Source of the DNA: Owenia fusiformis | Taxonomy: Eukaryota > Annelida > Polychaeta > Sabellida > Oweniidae | Length of the DNA: 64,000 nt | Direction of reading: 5' to 3' | Assembly: GCA_903813345.2 (NCBI GenBank) | Contig: CAIIXF020000011.1 | Coordinates: 7,094,571 to 7,158,570 of the forward strand | Part shown: piece by piece, positions 58,185 through 64,000 of the stretch | Layout: every line of letters starts with the position of its first letter | Numbering within the stretch: the stretch's first letter is position 1 | Notes under the pieces: model-generated | What the model was told of the DNA's origin: nothing | The model's input: only the letters and a program-made list of their open reading frames with translations | The model's database searches: none | Program-made: the position numbers and the translations under genes

Positions 58185-61100
58185 GAATGAGATAGCATCA
58201 GAAAATTGTGAAACTTAAAACTGTAATACATTGGCCTGAAATGTTTCTGTAGATAACTGCCATGGATATATATTGTACCAGAAACAGAAGGAAGATAGAT
58301 AAAGACTATCTATTAGAAAAAACTCAATGATAGCTAGTCTTGTTTTAAATGAAAAAGGGCATGAAAAGAGGAGAATCGGCAAGGAATGAAAATACAGACA
58401 CGTACTTGTTAACACTTCAAATTGTGGAAAATGACGGAAACTGAACATTTTATTCAAATTTTTCAGAGAAATCGCAAAAAACATGTGAAGATGGGAAGCT
58501 CTTAGCACCAAAAATTATGTTCAATTTACAAGCATTAACAGTAAACTGTAAGGAAATAGTCTGTCTGCAATTAACTCTGAGTAAACATTATGCCTATCCT
58601 TGAAAAAATTTTGCATTTACTGTCTCTCATCTGAGTTTTCCCAAACCCTTTTGAAACACAGTTAAAAAAGAAAAAAAATGTAAACCAACTATACAGGAAA
58701 CAGACACTTCTAAAAGTTTTATATAAGTTTCCAATTTTTTCACATTCCTGGGATACAGAAATTATTTGAGTGAAACCAAGGCAACATTAAACGTAAAATG
58801 GTCACCTCAAACCCCTCTTCTATTGTTTAAATAACATAACTGTACAGTATACATACTCATTACCTAATATTATCAGTCTATATTGGTAGGACGCCCTCTG
58901 ATAAATTGCCATGAACTACCCAGGGACAAATAATTACTGCATATCTTGCCAAGCCAGAATGTTAAGATTCAAAAATATGAATATGATCTGTGCTTTTTAT
59001 CTAGATAATATCACACTTATTTTCAAGTAAGCAAAGACTCGGTCAGTTCTGCATTTCTATACTCAGTTATATTTGATAATATCGATAGGTTTGTTAACAA
59101 ATTCATATCTATTATCCTTGTAATATCAGATTATATGATTTTTGTTTCAACTAAAATGCCCTTTGGCTGTAACTTTCAACTGTTCATATTCATAATGATT
59201 GCATTTAAATATACGATCAAGAAAAATAACGTTTCCTCAGCTCCAATTTTTTTTTTTTTATTCAGAGCAAAAGTGGTCAAAATCGTTGCAATAGGTACAC
59301 GTAGCTTTTCAGGTGGGTACCTTGCTTTAATGCTATGGAGATCGACAGTTGCACTGGTTAATAATCATTATGAAGATGCCGAACTGTTAAATTTACTTCA
59401 GGACTGTCTTATGTAAAAACTTGTAATGTAGACCTTACATGATAATAAATTACAGTGAAATCTCTTGCATTTTCTCCTGAAGAAATAAATAAAAGTATGA
59501 AAAATTGAAAAAAGCTGAGCTTTGGATGATGAATGACCCCGAATTCTCTAATTAAAAAAATACTTAATTGACAATGTTCTGTGTAATCTATTGTTATGTT
59601 TATATACAGACCTCCTTGGACTCAAGTTAATTGTTTCTTGTTAATTTGATAACATACCTTTCAGATACTTCTCCAAATTTTCTAAAACCATTATAAAAAT
59701 GGATACACAAGTTGTACATAAATCATTTTTAGTACAATTGTTAAAATAAGTGATTCCAGCTTTCCTAACTGAGACAAGGGACATATAAATCAGTGAAAAT
59801 GAGATAATATGAATATATAAAGAGATGTAAGGGAAATTACTTTGATAACATATATAATTGGAGTCGTGACTAGAAACAATTTGACGTAACATAAATCTAG
59901 GGTATCAAATACAACTTGTACCAACAACAAGGAAGTGAAACTTGTAAAATCGTAAAAGCTAACATATATGAAACTTGAACTTCACCTTTTCATTCAGCTT
60001 TTTTTGTATACATGTATTTGCATCAAATTTTTCAATTGTGATAATTCTATACATTATACATATGTCTATATTTTATTAGCTTTTTAGCTGAAGCCTGAAG
60101 AACAACGAAATTCCACTATATTGAAGATTGAAAACAGAGTTGATCTTTCCATTCATTAGTTACTTATTCTTACTTCCTATAATTGATTAATCTAGAAAAC
60201 TTTTCTGAACTTCTCTTAGGTGACAGATTTCACCTTCTATAGTTCTGAATGACAACAATATTCTTACTTCCCACATTGAAGAGCTCATATGACAGGTACA
60301 GATTTTTTACATCCAGATTTTGAAATATTCAGGGTCCGATTCAGGGTCAGATTTTGAACATATCATTTTAGCTTTATTTTAAAAATTTAATCTTATGACA
60401 AACTGCAAAGCGTTCTCACTAAATATTTTATCTTTCCATTACCAACTTCATTCCCGGAAGCCGAGGCCTGATGCTTCGATATAATGAAACAAGAAGCAAG
60501 TTTTCACAAATATAACATGGGCTTGATTTCACGTTTTTATATGTTCGACTTGTATCAATTTTGAGGGTTGTAACTTGATATTAGGATAAACTTTATCATC
60601 ACGACAATACGCAAAAACATGGTTTTAAGGATGGGAGAATTTGGTTTAATCAATGGACCAATGAAAATTTTCAGATTTATATTAATGACCATGTTTTGGT
60701 CTATTGAGTGAGTTAATGCTTAGAACAAAAAACTGCCAAATAAAATATGATGTACAAAAACAAATATGTAAGCTTTTTACATTGCAAATAGATTTTTATC
60801 GATATTATATCTGATAGATATTTCCATGTAGAAACCCAAAGTCCCAAATGATCGGTTTGTCATTAAGGTTCTATTTTTAACACTGAAACTGACCACCCAA
60901 AAATGTGGCAGCAATCTAACTAAAAATTGCACAATACACAATGTAAGTCCCACTCAAGCTGAATATTTCTAGTCATACAGAACACACCTATATTTATAGT
61001 TAATAAAACAAAATATGTTAGTCCCGTTTGTATGTACATATAAATAAATGTGGTTGAAAATTATTAAAATTTAATGATTAGCTGGACTAAGGTTCAAGAG

Positions 61101-61435
61101 GCCCAAACTTCAGAATGGTTTGGAAACCCATATAAACAAAATGTAGAGTACTGTTACTTTTAAATGATCTATATGCAATCAGAAACTCAGTATAGAAGAC
61201 TGATCCTTCTGATTCTATAATCAAACTTGAATAATCTAAACTCGTTTTTACATTCAGGATGCCAAAAAACTCTTATTTGACTAGTCACACTCATTACAAT
61301 ATAGTGCAGACTGCAGAGTTACAATTTAAAACATAAATAAATGAAGAGCCGATTTTCTATCACCATTAACTATGATGGTTTATGAGCCCATAGTTTCCAA
61401 TATTGTCTTGATATATATCCCCTAAAATTTGAATA
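58185..61435. other. WASF 5' intron, no gene seen
   Basis: AT-rich. An ORF at 59135-59416 has a short acceptor-preceded segment (KVVKIVAIGTRSFSGG) but no recognised family, no second exon and no conservation to test. Confidence 0.4.
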
Positions 61436-61439
61436 TTAT

Positions 61440-61930
61440 ACATTTTGTATACTCTTATCCACTAATTTCAACATGGGATATCCTCACTTCAGCAAATACA
61501 CGACTTATTATTTATGGCCCAAACTGGACCATATGATTCCAGTGTCACCTTCATATATTTTAGAAACTAGACCACAGCAATGCCAAAGCGTAGCAAATTC
61601 CATCGAACAGCCATGGCTGGCATTTTTACAAACAAAGTATATAGCAAGAATGGCAGCCATTTTCAAAATAGCCACCTTCTACCAAAAGTGTCATTAGACA
61701 GTGTGCCCTGCTTTAGTATTCACATACCAAATATGAACAAAATCGCTCTACTACTTTTCGAGTTATAGTAATAATACGTTAAAATGGTGGCCATGCTTTT
61801 AGTATCCACGTACCAAATAATATGAACAAAATCTCTCCACTACTTTTCGAGTTACAGCAAAAATCGTAAAATAACAAGTAAAGGCTGCCATTTTTCAAGA
61901 TGGCTGCCATGTGCTTCTTTAATATCTACA
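61440..61930. repeat. Diverged tandem repeat with AGCCATTTT words
   Basis: Three or so units of about 110-130 bp share CTACTACTTTTCGAGTTA, ACCAAATATGAACAAAATC and AATGGTGGCC or GGCAGCCATTTT words. Confidence 0.6.
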
Positions 61931-62429
61931 GTTCTAGCTTTATTAAGTTATTGCCCGGACGGACTCATAGAGGCGTTCCCTATGTCTCTCAGATGTGATA
62001 AATATATTCTTACATTTTCATCTTAAGGTAAGTCTGCATGTTCGGAATTTTGCTGCATACCTAAATTGAGTCACAACATATTATCTCTAATAGATGCATT
62101 GCACACACTCCAATAAACGCAAACCCGACTTTTCCAAAAAAGACTGGCAACTTGAAAAACAAAAATCACGAAAAAATACAATTTATTCGAAGAAGTGATA
62201 ATAGGGTTAATATTGAATAATTCCCTTACCGCTATCATTAGAGCCATTTGTGTGCATAATACTGTTACAGACGACAAAGTTTGGTAAATCAAAATATTTG
62301 TTTACATAGGAAGTGCTACATTCAAAATGGCCGATTGGGTAATTTGCAGATTTGTTACTTCAACTAGCTTTATTTCCACTTGACAATATGGTGTGTTACT
62401 TTTTATTGCATATAATTGTACCTTACTAC

Positions 62430-63159
62430 TTAAGGTGCTATGGAAGTTAACAGGAAATGACAAAACAGGAAGTGACAAATTTTTTTGCATTTTTAGACAT
62501 TTTTTGAACAGAGATAACAGAGTTGTGTTTTGACCTCCAGTCGATTCAACGAGTTCCAAATACCATTTACAGGTCCAGGATCACAATGTGCAGGGTCAGA
62601 ATGACCCTAAACATGATAAAATAACCTTTTTAGCCCTTTGAAAGTGTGACTGAAAAAAAAGCTAAAAGTAGGAGCTAGGGAAGGTCACTGAACAGAATCT
62701 TTTGAATTTTTCAGAAAATGTACCCAATATAATGCTCCAACTGATACAATCTTTGAAATTTTAGAAAATTGTCTTAAACAAAAATGACAGTCATAAAAAG
62801 GAAAATAAATCGCTTTTTAAAGATATCAAATTTTCAAAGATTGTATCATTTAGAGCAATATATTGGGCACATTTTCTGAAAAATTCAAAAGATTTTGTTC
62901 AGTGACCTTTCCTACCCTCCTACTTTTAGCTATTTTTCAGTCACATTTTCATAGGGCTGAAAACGTTATTTCATCATGTTTAGGGTCATTCTGACCATGA
63001 ACATTGTGATCCTGGACCTGTAAATGGTATTTGGAACTAGTTGAATTGACTGGAGGTCAAAACAGAACTCTGTTATCTTTGTTCAAAAGATGTCTAAAAA
63101 TGCAAAAAAATTGTCACTTCCTGTTTTGTCATTTCCTGTTAAGTTCCATAGCACCTTAA
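62430..63159. mobile_element. Large foldback MITE with TTAA at both ends
   Basis: The arms of about 340 bp are inverted copies across nearly the whole 730-bp element. The ends are TTAAGGTGCTATGGAAGTT and AAGTTCCATAGCACCTTAA. TTAA at both tips could be a piggyBac-type target duplication or part of the palindrome. The ORF on the - strand inside is a by-product of the repeat. Confidence 0.8.
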
Positions 63160-63825
63160 TTGAATTTTTTTAATGTTTATTTTATTGAAGAAATGGTTCC
63201 ACTAATTGATAATTTTGTGCATAAAAATTCCGCTGCAATTTCCCCAGGACAGTAGTACATCATAACAGACTGACTTCTAGTCAGTCTGTTGGATACATAC
63301 TAGGCAATACAATATAAAAGATCCACTTTCTATTAAATTTTGAGAGTACGCCATGGCATTTTATGCTATATGACGCTACACCATCTGCTAGATCTATAGC
63401 CTCTATTCACGAGGCTCGGACGGCAAGAAAAAAAGTAACATGATTCATTTGACATATCCAGTGAGTTTGATCATTTACTAAAGAAGGATTTATTTCCCAC
63501 TTTTTCATGTTGCAGGACAGCCTAGAACAACCTATTGTGCCCACAATAGCCGGGTGACCTGCAACAACAACACTTGTTGTTTATTCAGTGAAACAGGTGC
63601 GATAACCACTAAGTAAAATGCTATTTCATCTTGTTTTCACAACATAAAAATATTCCAGGTACATAAAATTATTCGAATGGGAAAGTTGAAATTATTTTGA
63701 AACTCAAAATTTTCTTGCAAAAATTGAAACGTCACACCCCCATTTTCAAATGCATAATTCACCATACATTCCTCTTCATACATAGACAATATCATGCAAG
63801 TGTAAAGTATATTGATGTGACTTAC

Positions 63826-63935
63826 CAAATCTTTATATACTGTTTATCTTTACAAACGGAACGACGTTAGAATTCACTGTTTTCAAGGAATATTTCCAGT
63901 AGGAAGTACTTCTGACAAAATGGCGAAGGACCTTT
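63826..63935 (-). other. wasf: Candidate noncoding first exon of WASF
   Basis: On the - strand a strong donor, ATTTG|GTAAGT, is at 63826/63825, about 110 bp below a promoter-like motif cluster. It has no coding frame of note. Joining it to the acceptor at 42491 would give a 21.3-kb first intron. This is inference from splice-site strength and position. Confidence 0.4.
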
Positions 63936-63947
63936 AGTCTCGCGAGA
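63917..63947. promoter_or_regulatory. Housekeeping-type promoter motifs
   Basis: TCTCGCGAGA at 63938-63947 is the palindrome known from CpG promoters (bound by BANP), and AAAATGGCG at 63917-63925 is YY1-like. This is the most CpG-rich spot in the surrounding tens of kilobases by eye. It could drive WASF leftwards, a gene to the right, or both. Confidence 0.5.
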
Positions 63948-64000
63948 ATTGACGAGATTAGTTAGGACTGTACACAGTCCAAAAAAATAGTAAACATTTT

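Noticed and set aside
59135-59416. 93-codon ORF with an acceptor-preceded, protein-like second half
   Set aside because: No recognised domain, no partner exon and no second copy to test conservation.
62302-62559. 85-codon - strand ORF near the window end
   Set aside because: Most of it lies in an arm of the large foldback element.

Overview
The window is animal nuclear DNA: AT-rich, intron-containing, with GT-AG splice sites, AATAAA poly(A) signals, TATA-like boxes and many DNA transposons. There are no operons and no prokaryotic or organelle features. The general character (abundant lineage-specific fibrinogen-domain genes, foldback elements, frequent TAGGCCTA-type words) fits a marine invertebrate deuterostome such as an echinoderm or hemichordate. 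That placement is inference, not proof.

Bases 486-36743 are a tandem array of secreted fibrinogen-related (FReD) genes on the + strand, alternating type A and type B as A1-B2-A3-B4-A5. Each complete gene has three coding exons: a 61-nt signal-peptide exon, a 75-nt cysteine-rich exon and a 650- or 656-nt exon holding the whole FReD. Both introns are phase 1. The long ORFs at 5933, 13411, 17997, 24807 and 32599 begin at TTG, not ATG, because they are internal exons. A1, B2, A3 and A5 are complete (261 or 263 aa). B4 is broken: a clean 410-bp inversion (22648-23057) has flipped its promoter and signal-peptide exon to the - strand. Degraded pieces of a third FReD lie downstream of each A gene. 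Intron 2 holds nested DNA elements, including two foldback elements with 6-bp target duplications whose empty sites are preserved in A3. Between A and B units lies an orphan transmembrane-coding ORF that ends at a consensus splice donor. Within the FReD exon the first half is conserved between paralogues and the second half, which contains the presumed ligand pocket, carries most of the replacements.

Bases 38670-42490 on the - strand hold the five coding exons of a WAVE/SCAR (WASF) gene, assembled here to 637 aa with the WAVE homology domain, basic region, polyproline region and WH2-central-acidic tail. Its noncoding first exon and promoter are probably at 63826-63947, giving a 21-kb 5' intron. 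That intron contains a 5.8-kb piggyBac relic (52389-58178, TTAA on both sides), a perfect 52-bp inverted repeat, a large foldback element at 62430-63159 and several minisatellites.

No tRNA, rRNA or CRISPR array was seen. Outside the FReD array and WASF no further complete gene could be supported.
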